Notes: generated by a model not told the origin, from the letters alone. DNA of 64,000 nucleotides from Vibrio sp. (GCA_028131545.1 JAOICL010000001.1:116901-180900), one strand, 5' to 3'; shown: positions 30,557 through 39,853, numbered from the stretch's first letter. Translations and numbers: made by a program.

Positions 30557-31942
30557 CTATTTACGGCGCCATGTTGTTCCAGCAGAGCTATCTTCTAAGA
30601 CAACGCCTATTTCATTCAGCTTGTCGCGTGCTAAATCAGCGTTAGCCCAATCTTTAGCCGCTCGAGAATCGTTACGTAGTTTGATCAGTGCTTCAATTTC
30701 CGCCACTTCATCATCACTTTCATCTGCATTGCCTTTTAAGAAAGCATCAGGCTCTTGTCCTAAAATACCAATGACATCAGCCAATTCACGTAACTTAGCC
30801 GCGAGTGCACTAGCCGCATCGATATCTTCAGCTTTTAAACGATTAATTTCTCGTACCATATCGAACAATACGGAATACGCTTCTGGTGTATTAAAATCAT
30901 CACTCATCGCTTCTTTGAAGCGAGACGTATACTCTTCGGCCTCTGCAGCATTAACATTTAAATCTAAACCACGTAAAGCTGTATACATACGCTCTAACGC
31001 TGAGCGAGCTTGCTTAAGGTTATCTTCGCTATAATTCAATTGGCTGCGATAATGACCTGACATCAAAAAGTAGCGCACCGTTTCAGCATCATAATGACCT
31101 AGAACGTCGCGAATCGTAAAGAAATTACCTAAAGACTTAGACATCTTTTCACGATCAATCATAACCATACCACTGTGCATCCATGTATTGACATAGTCAG
31201 TACCATGAGCACAACGTGATTGAGCAATTTCATTTTCATGATGCGGAAATTGTAAATCAGAGCCACCACCATGAATATCAAAATGATCACCAAGAATCGA
31301 TGAATTCATTGCTGAACATTCAATATGCCAGCCTGGACGTCCATCCCCCCATGGAGATTGCCAGCTTGGCTCACCTGGCTTAGACATTTTCCATAAAACA
31401 AAATCTAATGGACTTTTCTTAGCATTGTCGATATCAACACGAGCACCTGCTTGAAGTTGATCTAGATCTTGCTTCGATAAAGCACCGTAATCTTTGAATT
31501 CACTCACCTCAAACATAACATCACCGTTAGAGGCAACGTAGGCAAAACCTTTTTCAATTAAGCGTTCGGTTAACACAATAATTTCTTGAATGTACTCTGT
31601 TGCCTTTGGCTCAATATCAGGACGCTTAATGTTTAATGCGTCAAAATCAGCGTACATTTCATTGATCATGCGAGTTGTCAGTTGATCACATGTTTCATTA
31701 TTTTCTGTCGCTCGTTTGATAATCTTGTCATCAATGTCGGTAATATTTCGAACGTAAGTTAAGTCATAACCTAAAAAACGCAAGTAACGAGTAACAACAT
31801 CAAATGAAACAAATGTTCGACCATGGCCTATATGACATAAATCATAGATAGTTACCCCACACACATACATGCCAATTTTATCGGCTTGAATGGGTTTAAA
31901 TTCCTCTTTTTGTCTTGTAAGCGTATTATAAATTTTTAACAT
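30557..31942 (-). CDS. cysS: Cysteinyl-tRNA synthetase CysS
   Basis: 461 residues, the E. coli length. Class I synthetase: zinc Cys28 in '[10 protein letters not shown]', HIGH motif 'CHIGHGRTF' near 36, 'GWHIECSAM' and 'HHENEIAQ' zinc ligands, and '[10 protein letters not shown]' near 266. Charges tRNA-Cys. Divergent from ppiB. The 165-codon plus-strand ORF inside it is a shadow. Confidence 0.99.
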   Translation of the reverse strand: MLKIYNTLTRQKEEFKPIQADKIGMYVCGVTIYDLCHIGHGRTFVSFDVVTRYLRFLGYDLTYVRNITDIDDKIIKRATENNETCDQLTTRMINEMYADFDALNIKRPDIEPKATEYIQEIIVLTERLIEKGFAYVASNGDVMFEVSEFKDYGALSKQDLDQLQAGARVDIDNAKKSPLDFVLWKMSKPGEPSWQSPWGDGRPGWHIECSAMNSSILGDHFDIHGGGSDLQFPHHENEIAQSRCAHGTDYVNTWMHSGMVMIDREKMSKSLGNFFTIRDVLGHYDAETVRYFLMSGHYRSQLNYSEDNLKQARSALERMYTALRGLDLNVNAAEAEEYTSRFKEAMSDDFNTPEAYSVLFDMVREINRLKAEDIDAASALAAKLRELADVIGILGQEPDAFLKGNADESDDEVAEIEALIKLRNDSRAAKDWANADLARDKLNEIGVVLEDSSAGTTWRRK

Positions 31943-32117
31943 AGTAGCTATCTAATTCTGGTGAGTGAGTCTTATAAGTACAGATTATAGCAATTCGCAT
32001 GCTTTCAAGTCACCTAAAGATGACATAATAACGATGACAAATTGGCCTTTTAAGTTAATTTTCTTACTTTATATTATTAGTTCATCGGTAACTGGTTTAT
32101 AAAAATCAACAAAGTGC

Positions 32118-32123
32118 TATAAT
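32118..32123 (+). promoter_or_regulatory. Likely -10 element of ppiB
   Basis: TATAAT 46 nt upstream of the ppiB start in an AT-rich stretch; the -35 region 17 nt before is weak (GTTTAT). Sequence-only prediction. Confidence 0.4.
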
Positions 32124-32168
32124 ATTGCGTTAAATTACTATTAATCATCGCATCAAAAGGATCACAAT

Positions 32169-32663
32169 ATGATTACACTTCACACTAACCATGGCGATAT
32201 CAAAATCCAACTTAACTTTGATAAAGCACCAAAAACAAGCGCAAACTTCTTAGCTTATGCGAGTGAAGGTTTTTATAATGGCACGATCTTCCACCGTATT
32301 ATCGATGGATTCATGGTCCAAGGTGGTGGTATGGAATCAGGTTTACGTGAAAAACCAACGAAAGCCCCTATTGATAATGAAGCTAACAATGGCCTAAGCA
32401 ATAAAGTAGGTACACTAGCAATGGCTCGTACAATGGACCCTCATTCTGCAAGCTCTCAATTCTTCATCAATGTAAACGACAATACTTTCTTAGATTTCCG
32501 TTCTGAAAGTATGGATGGCTGGGGCTACTGTGTTTTCGCTGAAGTTGTTGAAGGCATGGATATTGTTAATAAGATCAAAGGCGTAAGCACAGGTTCTATG
32601 GGTATGCACCAAGATGTACCTCTTGAAGAAGTGATTATCACCAACACAACTGTTGAAGAATAA
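32169..32663 (+). CDS. ppiB: Peptidyl-prolyl cis-trans isomerase B (cyclophilin)
   Basis: 164 residues, cytoplasmic cyclophilin. Conserved active-site segments '[13 protein letters not shown]' near 43-55, '[12 protein letters not shown]' near 97 and '[14 protein letters not shown]'. No signal peptide, so PpiB rather than PpiA. AAAGGA at 7 nt upstream of the ATG. Divergent from cysS and upstream of lpxH, as in other gammaproteobacteria. Confidence 0.97.
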   Translation: MITLHTNHGDIKIQLNFDKAPKTSANFLAYASEGFYNGTIFHRIIDGFMVQGGGMESGLREKPTKAPIDNEANNGLSNKVGTLAMARTMDPHSASSQFFINVNDNTFLDFRSESMDGWGYCVFAEVVEGMDIVNKIKGVSTGSMGMHQDVPLEEVIITNTTVEE

Positions 32664-32749
32664 TACGATTCCGTAAGTACTTATCGCGATTAGCTTACTC
32701 ATTACGGTAAAGCACGAATCCGATACCAGTACCTATTACGATTAACTGT
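32664..32749 (+). repeat. Imperfect direct repeat between ppiB and lpxH
   Basis: Two related stretches (about 32666-32697 and 32713-32749) share an ACGA-TCCG start, a central AGTAC and a CGATTA end, with small gaps. Origin unclear. Confidence 0.25.
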
Positions 32750-32758
32750 ATTCTATCG

Positions 32759-32786
32759 AAGCCCTTTATTATAAAGGGCTTTATTT
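32759..32786 (+). terminator. Rho-independent terminator of ppiB
   Basis: 10-bp stem AAGCCCTTTA with complement, 3-nt loop, TTATTTT tail. It ends only about 15-19 nt before the lpxH start. Confidence 0.8.
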
Positions 32787-32800
32787 TATGATATTGAGCT

Positions 32801-33529
32801 ATGACTACTTACTTCATTTCTGATTTACATCTTTCTCCATCTACCCATGAAATTACAACACACTTCATCAATTTCCTAAACAATGAAGCTAAACATGCTG
32901 ATGCTCTGTATATTCTGGGTGACCTATTCGAATTTTGGATTGGTGATGATGATAAAAGCCCATTTGCAGTTCAAATTCGCACCTCTTTAAAAGAACTCGT
33001 CAATCAAGGAATCCCTTGTTATTTTACTAAAGGTAATCGTGACTTCCTCGTAGGTGAAGCATTTGCTAAACAAACTGGAATGCATTTGCTCGGTGATGAA
33101 ACGGTTATTGATTTATATGGTCGAAAAGCCATCATTCTTCATGGTGATACACTTTGTACTAGAGATGTTGACTACCTTGCTTTTAGAGCTAAAGTACATC
33201 AGCCATGGCTGCAATGGTGCTTTAACCATTTACCCTATTCCATTCGCAAAAAAATAGTAGCTAAAGTTCAAGCGGGTGCCAAAGAAGGTAAGCAATATAA
33301 AGCCATGGATATTATGGATGTTACCGAAGATGAAGTGACGAAAGTAATGAATCATTATGATGTCGATTTAATGATTCATGGTCATACACATCGTCCTAAT
33401 GTGCATAAAATGGACAATGGTAAAACACGCATTGTCTTGGGTGATTGGTATCACCAAAGTTCTGTTTTATCATTCAGCGCCTCTGGGTATAAATTAACCA
33501 ATAACTCATTTCATGCGGAAGAACAATAA
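32801..33529 (+). CDS. lpxH: UDP-2,3-diacylglucosamine diphosphatase LpxH
   Basis: 242 residues. Calcineurin-like phosphoesterase that hydrolyses UDP-diacylglucosamine to lipid X in lipid A synthesis at the inner membrane. Metal ligand motifs: 'ISDLHLSP' at 6-13, 'LGDLFEFWIGDDD' near 40, 'KGNRDFLVG' near 78, 'LHGDTLCTRD' near 113 and 'MIHGHTHRPNVH' near 191. A weak GAG ribosome site. The ppiB terminator lies just upstream, so its promoter is unclear. ychJ follows with no gap. Confidence 0.97.
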   Translation: MTTYFISDLHLSPSTHEITTHFINFLNNEAKHADALYILGDLFEFWIGDDDKSPFAVQIRTSLKELVNQGIPCYFTKGNRDFLVGEAFAKQTGMHLLGDETVIDLYGRKAIILHGDTLCTRDVDYLAFRAKVHQPWLQWCFNHLPYSIRKKIVAKVQAGAKEGKQYKAMDIMDVTEDEVTKVMNHYDVDLMIHGHTHRPNVHKMDNGKTRIVLGDWYHQSSVLSFSASGYKLTNNSFHAEEQ

Positions 33530-34027
33530 ATGACATCCTATGACCTCACTGCTTGTCCGTGCGGAAGCTCAAAAGCTTATACCGATTGCTGCAAGCTTGT
33601 ACATGAACACCATCAGCACGCCGTTTCTCCTGAAATGCTCATGCGTGCTCGCTATGCAGCGCATGTATTTAAATTAGTTAACTTTGTTATTCAGACATAC
33701 CATCCCAGCTGTCATGCTCAAAATGATGCTAAAGCTATCGCCGAGTCAGTACATTCAGACTGGATATCATTACATGTTCTTGAGGCAATGCCACCGAAAG
33801 GAAATGAGGGTTTTGTTACGTTCACAGCACATTTCGAACAAAATAATGAGTCATATCAGCTAACTGAACGCTCTCGTTTCATTAAAGAAGATGGACTCTG
33901 GTATTATATCGACGGTGAATTTCCTTCGGATCATGAGCCAAAGAAAGAGATGGATAAACATAAGATTGGAAGAAATGATCCCTGTATTTGCGGAAGTGGT
34001 AAAAAATTCAAAAAATGCTGCGCATAA
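33530..34027 (+). CDS. ychJ: YchJ family protein (UPF0225) with two SEC-C motifs
   Basis: 165 residues. An N-terminal SEC-C zinc motif ('CPCGSSKAYTDCC', 8-20), a central NTF2-like domain (about 30-130) and a C-terminal SEC-C ('CICGSGKKFKKCC', near 152-164). The SEC-C motif binds zinc, as in SecA, but YchJ function is unknown. Its ATG directly abuts the lpxH TAA, so it is translationally coupled. Closed by a long terminator. Confidence 0.93.
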   Translation: MTSYDLTACPCGSSKAYTDCCKLVHEHHQHAVSPEMLMRARYAAHVFKLVNFVIQTYHPSCHAQNDAKAIAESVHSDWISLHVLEAMPPKGNEGFVTFTAHFEQNNESYQLTERSRFIKEDGLWYYIDGEFPSDHEPKKEMDKHKIGRNDPCICGSGKKFKKCCA

Positions 34028-34040
34028 AATATACGTCGAT

Positions 34041-34080
34041 TAAACATAAAAAAGCACCCAAAGGTGCTTTTTTATGTTTA
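34041..34080. terminator. Long bidirectional terminator
   Basis: Perfect 18-bp inverted repeat with a CAAA loop (34041-34058 with 34063-34080); core GGTGC and T6 run on both strands. Serves ychJ and probably the convergent tfoX. Confidence 0.93.
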
Positions 34081-34140
34081 TCAATCTAACTGAAGTACCA
34101 TTAAATACATCGACTCTAGTATTTGATGGTGTACTTTAGA

Positions 34141-34731
34141 TTATGCCGCTAATTCACAATTCGATAGCAACTCTTGCTTACGGGATTCTTGAATTAATTT
34201 CCAATGAATTCCATCTACTGCACCCGCAAATTTCCAAAGTAATTTGATGTCCACTTCACTACCGTAAGTATATTTCACTTTAGTGAAGACTTTTTCAGCC
34301 CCTAGAGCTAAGAAAGTATCTACATCTTGAATCCCTGATTTTTTCACCATGCGTTCAAGAGTCAATTGCATATTTGGTAAATCACGTAACCGTCTGCTGG
34401 CAGATGACTTCTGAAATTGCCTTTGTTTTACGGCTATTTCAATCGATAATGACACAAATTGACTCAATAACTCTCTATCTGAAAGATATAAGTTAGTTAC
34501 ATCATAGTAATTAACTGTTGCTGTTGTTTGTTTTTTTACATGTCGATATTTTTCACAACTGTGCTCAATTAACTGGGCGTCTAAATTATCGCCACCTCGA
34601 ATAAATAATCGGTCTCCGACAATTAAAGAGAACATCGCCTCATCTTGAAACAAACCGATACCACCAAACATTGAACGACGTTGAAATTCTCCGTGCTGGC
34701 TCATAAAATCCATGTATTGTTGCTCTGTCAT
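34141..34731 (-). CDS. tfoX: Competence regulator TfoX/Sxy
   Basis: 196 residues. N-terminal TfoX domain with 'RRSMFGGIGLFQDEAMFSLI' type block near 18-38 and C-terminal TfoX domain with 'LRDLPNMQLTLERMVKKSGI' and 'LWKFAGAVDGIHW'. In Vibrio, TfoX with CRP turns on natural transformation on chitin. The neighbours lysO, panP, hexR and grxA match the tfoX locus of V. cholerae rather than tfoY, which neighbours purR there. Ribosome sites AGAGG and AAGG precede the ATG. TfoY is the alternative. Confidence 0.85.
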   Translation of the reverse strand: MTEQQYMDFMSQHGEFQRRSMFGGIGLFQDEAMFSLIVGDRLFIRGGDNLDAQLIEHSCEKYRHVKKQTTATVNYYDVTNLYLSDRELLSQFVSLSIEIAVKQRQFQKSSASRRLRDLPNMQLTLERMVKKSGIQDVDTFLALGAEKVFTKVKYTYGSEVDIKLLWKFAGAVDGIHWKLIQESRKQELLSNCELAA

Positions 34732-35119
34732 TTCCTTGATCCTCTATAATCATCCCCGATTATTGAACTAAATATATACAGAAGCAGTAAGCGTAAATTA
34801 ATAATTTCTAACCTAAATGCAATCTAACGTTGCTATGTCAATTATGATAGTTAATGAAAAAAAATAAGTCTGGGCTTATATCACACAATTAGTACCCCAT
34901 AGAGTTACAATGCGAGACACTTCACAAATACCCTCTCACTTAATATAAATAAGAGTATAATAATGGAGTATTTATAAATAACCTCCGCTTAAATTGAATA
35001 ATTAATCATCACTACGAGTCTTTTTTTATCATGATAATTAAGTGGAAGTGGATTTTATATATACAGCCTAATGGTTTAATTATACGATACTCTCTTTTCT
35101 ATGACGTTATACTCGCTTT
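34732..35119. promoter_or_regulatory. Divergent tfoX/lysO control region
   Basis: 388 bases. For tfoX, a CRP half-site TGTGA at 34881-34885 (minus) sits about 41.5 nt before a start implied by a CATAAT -10 at 34841-34846, suggesting a class II CRP promoter and a leader near 105 nt. The second CRP half is poor. For lysO, a TATAAT at 34956-34961 implies a leader of about 150 nt with no Shine-Dalgarno at the start. No lysine riboswitch pattern was recognised. Confidence 0.4.
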
Positions 35120-36028
35120 ATGTACTTTGACTTACTCGCTATTTTTTTACCTCTCCTTTTGGGCTACTTTTTTAAATTTAAAAACAACAGCCCTAAGCTT
35201 AATACTATTAATAACATGACCGCCCGTATCATTTTCATCATCCTTGCCATTATGGGACTTAGCCTCGCTCAAATCTCAGGCTTAGAAGATCACCTATCAA
35301 GCATGCTAGGCTTAATCTCAACTTTCTACCTCGCTCTTCTCATTTTTAATGTACTCGGTTTACTACTCATTGAACGGTTATTTCCGTTATCAGCTCACAG
35401 AACTCAAGCGACACCCAATCTTCTTTTACTCGCCAAAGAATCAATTAACCTAATTGGAGTTGTTATTGTGGGTTTCCTCATCGGAAAAGTGATCGCTTTT
35501 GAAAAAGAAGTCGTAGATGTAGCGAGTGAATGGACTTTATACTTGTTATTATTCTTTATTGGTATTCAGCTCCGTAATAGCGGATTAACCCTGAAACAAA
35601 TTTTAGTGAATAAACAAGGTATGGTCATTGCCTTAGTCGTAATCTTTACCTCATTTATCGCTGGCGGTATCGTCAGTATCATTTTAGATATCAACCTTTA
35701 TCACGCATTAGCTATATCCTCTGGCTTTGGTTGGTACTCATTATCTGGTATATTAATTTCTGAATCATTGGGGCCTCTATTGGGTGGAGCATCATTTATT
35801 ATTGAATTATTGAGAGAGCTCACCGCTTTATTTTTAATTCCTCTTTTTATACAACGCATCCCTTCAACGAGTATTGGTTATGCTGGCGCAACTGCAATGG
35901 ATTTCACTCTCCCTATAATTCAATCTCAAGGTGGGGTAAAATGCATACCTGTTGCTATTGTTAGTGGCTTTATCTTAAGCTTACTCGTACCCGTATTCAT
36001 GTTATTCTTCCTATCAATAGCGCCATAA
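35120..36028 (+). CDS. lysO: Lysine exporter LysO (YbjE, DUF340)
   Basis: 302 residues with eight or more predicted membrane helices, aligned over its length with E. coli YbjE: 'TLYLLLFFIGIQLRNSGLTLKQI' type block, 'ASGFGWYSLSGIL' (here 'SSGFGWYSLSGILI') and 'GATAMDFTLPIIQ'. LysO exports lysine and toxic analogues. The start follows no clear Shine-Dalgarno after a possible long leader. The next gene begins 17 nt downstream. Confidence 0.92.
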   Translation: MYFDLLAIFLPLLLGYFFKFKNNSPKLNTINNMTARIIFIILAIMGLSLAQISGLEDHLSSMLGLISTFYLALLIFNVLGLLLIERLFPLSAHRTQATPNLLLLAKESINLIGVVIVGFLIGKVIAFEKEVVDVASEWTLYLLLFFIGIQLRNSGLTLKQILVNKQGMVIALVVIFTSFIAGGIVSIILDINLYHALAISSGFGWYSLSGILISESLGPLLGGASFIIELLRELTALFLIPLFIQRIPSTSIGYAGATAMDFTLPIIQSQGGVKCIPVAIVSGFILSLLVPVFMLFFLSIAP

Positions 36029-36045
36029 ACTTACTTTAAGGTTTA

Positions 36046-36567
36046 ATGATGAAAAAACTCTCAGTATTAGCGTGTTTCTTAATTCCTTTTTTTGCATCGG
36101 CAAATGAAGATACACAGCAATGCCAAATCAATAAATACAACCAATATATCGATACCTCTATTGTTTGGTATCAAGACTTGTCTGCGTTAACGTCAAAGCA
36201 ATACCCTGATCTAACTGAAGTCAGTCAATGGTTTTTAAAAGAACGTAAGAATCACTTTGATTTAAACCGAGAAGCGGTGGCTTATTATTTAAAAAATGAC
36301 CCAAGTAAAGTCGATACTGATAGAGATGTCGAATCGTGGTTAAAATTATCTCAAGAAGATATTAAAACACTCTCATCTCGAACCGATGTACTTGGCGAAA
36401 AAGCCAAATTAACCTTTGATGATCGTCAGTCCAAGCCACATGAGAAAAACTACGAACTACGAAGCGCCTTCGCTGAATTATTAAGTAACCCTAGCCATAT
36501 TCAACCTGCACTAGAAAAGTACAACGTATCAATGCAAAACGTTGATGCATTGAAGTGTAAAAAGTAA
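36046..36567 (+). CDS. Uncharacterised periplasmic protein
   Basis: 173 residues, signal peptide ending near 'FASA|NED'. The mature part is hydrophilic and mostly helical, with two cysteines ('QQCQ', 'LKCKK') that could form a disulfide linking the ends. I recognise no family. AAGG precedes two adjacent ATGs (36046 and 36049); the second has better spacing. It lies between lysO and panP, 4 nt before panP. Confidence 0.8.
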   Translation: MMKKLSVLACFLIPFFASANEDTQQCQINKYNQYIDTSIVWYQDLSALTSKQYPDLTEVSQWFLKERKNHFDLNREAVAYYLKNDPSKVDTDRDVESWLKLSQEDIKTLSSRTDVLGEKAKLTFDDRQSKPHEKNYELRSAFAELLSNPSHIQPALEKYNVSMQNVDALKCKK

Positions 36568-36571
36568 AATT

Positions 36572-38215
36572 ATGTCTGTCGAAAATAAAACTGTTGAAAT
36601 TAGCTTCGAGTCTCTATTAAGGATCTTTACTGTTCCAGAGGCACCTGACTCTACACTTAGCCAAATAGAAACCCGTCTCTCTAAGAATTTAAATGCCTTT
36701 CTTCGTGACCATATTGTTGCCGAGGAAAAACCATTGCATGAATTAGAGCGATTATTTTCGACATCATACATCCCAGAATCCGCTAGCTTTGTCTCTGACC
36801 ATACCCAAGAGTTATTACAGAATCTCGTTGCACATTCTGTCCATACCTCTTCACCTAGCTTCATTGGGCACATGACATCGGCACTGCCTTATTTTTTGAT
36901 GCCTCTTTCAAAAATAATGATCGCCCTAAATCAAAACTTGGTCAAAATAGAAACCTCAAAAGCTTTTACGCCGCTAGAGCGTCAAGTACTGGGTATGCTT
37001 CATCACCTGATCTATGGGTATGATGACTCTTTTTACTCTCAACATATGCACAGTGCCTCCCATTCCCTTGGCGCATTTTGTTCTGGTGGCACGATTGCCA
37101 ATATTACCGCTCTATGGGTAGCACGGAACAATGCTCTAAATCGAGATTCAAATTTCGCCGGTGTGGGTGAGGAAGGTGTGTTTTCAGCTCTAATGCATTA
37201 TGGCTATAAAGGCATGGCGATACTATCTTCTGAACGTGGCCATTATTCCCTGAAAAAAGCAGCGAATGTTCTTGGCATTGGCCAAAAAGGAATCATTCAA
37301 GTTAAAACGGATAAAGATAATCGCCTTTGCCCTAATGATCTTTCACATACCATAGAAACCCTGAAAAACGACCGAATTTTACCGATTGCTGTTGTGGGCA
37401 TTGCTGGAACCACTGAAACTGGAAATATCGACCCATTAGACCAAATAGCCGACGTTTGTCAGCAACATAATGTGCACTTCCATGTAGATGCAGCTTGGGG
37501 AGGGGCAACCTTACTCTCTAATAAATATCGTCCATTATTGAAAGGAATCGAAAGAGCTGATTCTGTGACCATTGATGCACATAAGCAAATGTACATTCCA
37601 ATGGGAGCTGGCATGGTACTCTTCCGCTCTCCCAATGCGATGTCAACTATAGAACATCATGCTCAATATATATTACGTAAAGGTTCAAAGGACTTAGGAA
37701 GCTACAGTTTAGAAGGCTCTCGATCGGGTATTGCCATGTTATTATATTCTGCCTTTCATATTATTGGTCGTCCTGGGTATGAACTTTTAATCAATGAGAG
37801 TATTGAGAAAGCAAACCGGTTTGCAGGCTTAATTCAGAACTCAGAAAACTTTGAACTTATTTCAAAACCTGAACTTTGCTTATTAACTTATAGATATATC
37901 CCTGAGCGTGTTAAACACTGTTTACAGACAGCGTCCAAGGATCAGAGATTAGACATCAATAACTTACTGAATCGATTGACGATGTATATACAAAAAGTAC
38001 AACGTGAAAATGGAAAATCATTTGTCTCTAGGACGCAGTTAAACCCACTAGAATATCATTCTCAAGATACTATTGTCTTCCGTGTTGTGTTGGCGAACCC
38101 ATTGACTACAGATAAAGTGCTTCAATCTATTTTAGTTGAACAACAATCTATAGCTCAGCAAGGAAATAGTCCTATCCATGAATTAAATCAGTATATACAA
38201 GATATAAGTAATTAG
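36572..38215 (+). CDS. panP: PLP-dependent aspartate 1-decarboxylase PanP
   Basis: 547 residues, group II PLP decarboxylase. The cofactor lysine is Lys338 in 'TIDAHKQMYIP', with Asp306 in 'HVDAAWGG' pairing the pyridine nitrogen and 'SGGTIANITALW' near 171 for phosphate binding. PanP makes beta-alanine for pantothenate in Vibrio lacking pyruvoyl PanD. Formerly annotated glutamate decarboxylase, the main alternative, but length and locus fit PanP. Four nt after the upstream gene; weak ribosome site. Confidence 0.93.
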   Translation: MSVENKTVEISFESLLRIFTVPEAPDSTLSQIETRLSKNLNAFLRDHIVAEEKPLHELERLFSTSYIPESASFVSDHTQELLQNLVAHSVHTSSPSFIGHMTSALPYFLMPLSKIMIALNQNLVKIETSKAFTPLERQVLGMLHHLIYGYDDSFYSQHMHSASHSLGAFCSGGTIANITALWVARNNALNRDSNFAGVGEEGVFSALMHYGYKGMAILSSERGHYSLKKAANVLGIGQKGIIQVKTDKDNRLCPNDLSHTIETLKNDRILPIAVVGIAGTTETGNIDPLDQIADVCQQHNVHFHVDAAWGGATLLSNKYRPLLKGIERADSVTIDAHKQMYIPMGAGMVLFRSPNAMSTIEHHAQYILRKGSKDLGSYSLEGSRSGIAMLLYSAFHIIGRPGYELLINESIEKANRFAGLIQNSENFELISKPELCLLTYRYIPERVKHCLQTASKDQRLDINNLLNRLTMYIQKVQRENGKSFVSRTQLNPLEYHSQDTIVFRVVLANPLTTDKVLQSILVEQQSIAQQGNSPIHELNQYIQDISN

Positions 38216-38270
38216 ACGTTATCTTAACGATCCAATGTCCAACGGATTGATGCGTTTTATCAATCCATCG

Positions 38271-38310
38271 AACCTGCTTCAGGTTATTACCATTCTAAAG
38301 CAGGTTTTCT
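38271..38310 (+). terminator. Probable terminator after panP
   Basis: A 9-bp stem (AACCTGCTT and complement) with an 18-nt loop and a TTTTCT tail, about 55 nt past the panP stop. Confidence 0.6.
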
Positions 38311-38418
38311 CTTCTTTACTTTTGAACTTTCGCCTACAATTTGATTATGCGTAAGCTCATACTTTTCTATGTTAGTTATCTTAACCTTGCGATATTTCAA
38401 CAACTTCCTATTTCATAA

Positions 38419-38439
38419 TGTAATAAAGTTACATATAAT
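38419..38439 (+). promoter_or_regulatory. HexR operator and -10 element upstream of hexR
   Basis: TGTAATAAAGTTACA at 38419-38433 matches the HexR consensus TGTAATnnnATTACA with one difference, immediately followed by a perfect TATAAT at 38434-38439. Binding between -35 and -10 would block initiation, so autorepression is likely. The -35 is weak. Confidence 0.7.
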
Positions 38440-38511
38440 CGTTGTCTCTACGCTACTTCCACTTCCTTGCTTTGTGACTAGCTATTTTAAAATTATTATG
38501 TGTGGGTAAAT

Positions 38512-39366
38512 ATGAACATCATTGAGAAAGTTCAAAAAAATCTCGACCATTTCAGTAAATCTGAAAAGAAAGTTGCTGACGTTGTACTTACTTCACCTGA
38601 TCATGTTATCCACCTCAGTATCGCTGCTATGGCGAAGTTGGCTAATGTGAGCGAGCCAACCGTCAATCGATTTTGTCGACGCGTTAATACAAAAGGCTAT
38701 CCTGATTTTAAACTTCACTTAGCACAAAGCTTAGCGAACGGTACTTCCTATGTTAGTCGTATCGTTGAAGAGAATGATGACACCAATGTATTTAGTCATA
38801 AGATTATCGATTCTACTATCTCTAACTTAGAGTCTATAAAAGGCCAATTAGATACTCAGCAAATTAATAAAACTATTGATCTCTTGATACAAGCAAACCG
38901 TATCTCATTCTTTGGCCTTGGCGCTTCGTCAATTGTAGCTAAAGATGCGCAAAGTAAATTCATCCGATTCAATATCCCTGTCGTCTGTTTTGAAGACGTC
39001 TTGTTGCAACGCATGAGCTGTATTAATGCCCCTGATAGCGATGTTTTAGTCTTAATTTCAAATACAGGAAGGACTAAAAGCCAGGTAGAAATCGCGCATA
39101 TTGCTAGAGAAAATGGCACAACAGTCGTTGCCATTACCTCGAAAGGAACACCACTGGATAATGCCGCTGACCACTCAATACATTTAACCAGTACTGAAGA
39201 TACCGATATCTATATGCCAATGGCGAGTCGTATTGCTCAAATGACCATAATTGATATTTTAGCAACGGGCTTTACATTAAAGCGTGGCGCAGGCTTTAGG
39301 GAAAATTTAAAGAAGGTCAAAAACGTGTTGCAAAGTTCACGTTATGATAAACATTCTCAGTTTTAA
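38512..39366 (+). CDS. hexR: Central carbon regulator HexR (RpiR family)
   Basis: 284 residues from the ATG at 38512 ('MNIIEKVQ', aligning with E. coli 'MNMLEKIQ'); the 38500 start is four codons early. N-terminal HTH_6 with 'LANVSEPTVNRFCRR' near 47-61, then a SIS sugar-phosphate domain from about 125 ('ISFFGLGASSIVAKDAQ', 'VLVLISNTGRTKS'). KDPG is the expected inducer. Controls glycolytic and gluconeogenic genes in Vibrio and Shewanella. An operator sits in its own promoter. Confidence 0.95.
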   Translation: MNIIEKVQKNLDHFSKSEKKVADVVLTSPDHVIHLSIAAMAKLANVSEPTVNRFCRRVNTKGYPDFKLHLAQSLANGTSYVSRIVEENDDTNVFSHKIIDSTISNLESIKGQLDTQQINKTIDLLIQANRISFFGLGASSIVAKDAQSKFIRFNIPVVCFEDVLLQRMSCINAPDSDVLVLISNTGRTKSQVEIAHIARENGTTVVAITSKGTPLDNAADHSIHLTSTEDTDIYMPMASRIAQMTIIDILATGFTLKRGAGFRENLKKVKNVLQSSRYDKHSQF

Positions 39367-39532
39367 AGATTATATTAATTGCTCACTATATATCCGATAG
39401 TTATTTCCTATCAGTATAATTGGTAAAAACGATCTTTATTTATCGAATTAAATCATGCATAGTTAACCTAATTCTATATAAAAGTTAATATTCGAAAGCT
39501 GATGCCTCATCAGCAACACTAGGAGAATAATT

Positions 39533-39796
39533 ATGTTTGTTGTTATTTTTGGCCGCCCAGCTTGCCCATTCTGTGTTCGTGCAAAAGAAGTTGCAGAAAC
39601 ACTTAAAGGAGATCGTGACGATTTTAACTATCGTTATGTTGATATTCATGCAGAAGGCATTTCAAAAGAAGATCTTGAAAAAACAGTCGGTAAACCTGTT
39701 AATACCGTACCACAAATCTTCATTGATCAAGACCATGTTGGTGGCTGTGATGAATTTGTTGCTTACGCAAAAGAGAATTTAGGTTTGTATTCGTAA
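39533..39796 (+). CDS. grxA: Glutaredoxin 1 GrxA
   Basis: 87 residues, GrxA length. Redox motif 'CPFC' (Cys11, Cys14) and 'TVPQIFID' cis-proline loop, with 'VGGCDEF'. Reduces ribonucleotide reductase and mixed disulfides using glutathione. Strong AGGAG seven bases before the ATG and a very strong terminator afterwards. Confidence 0.97.
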   Translation: MFVVIFGRPACPFCVRAKEVAETLKGDRDDFNYRYVDIHAEGISKEDLEKTVGKPVNTVPQIFIDQDHVGGCDEFVAYAKENLGLYS

Positions 39797-39810
39797 TCCG
39801 AATATAAAAC

Positions 39811-39850
39811 AAAAAAAGACCAAGCATTATGAATGCTTGGTCTTTTTTTT
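39811..39850. terminator. Bidirectional terminator between grxA and ndh
   Basis: Perfect 18-bp stem (39811-39828 with 39832-39849), 3-nt loop and a T8 run. The stem core is GACCAAGCATT. Confidence 0.95.
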
Positions 39851-39853
39851 GAT

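Noticed and set aside
30537-31034. 165-codon plus-strand ORF opposite cysS
   Set aside because: It lies wholly opposite a well-conserved CysS coding region and its Ser/Ala-rich translation matches no family.
34962-35119. Lysine riboswitch before lysO
   Set aside because: No recognisable conserved core or terminator switch by eye; an Infernal search would be decisive.
35031-35219. 62-codon ORF overlapping the lysO start
   Set aside because: It is in another frame from lysO, has no ribosome site and no family match.
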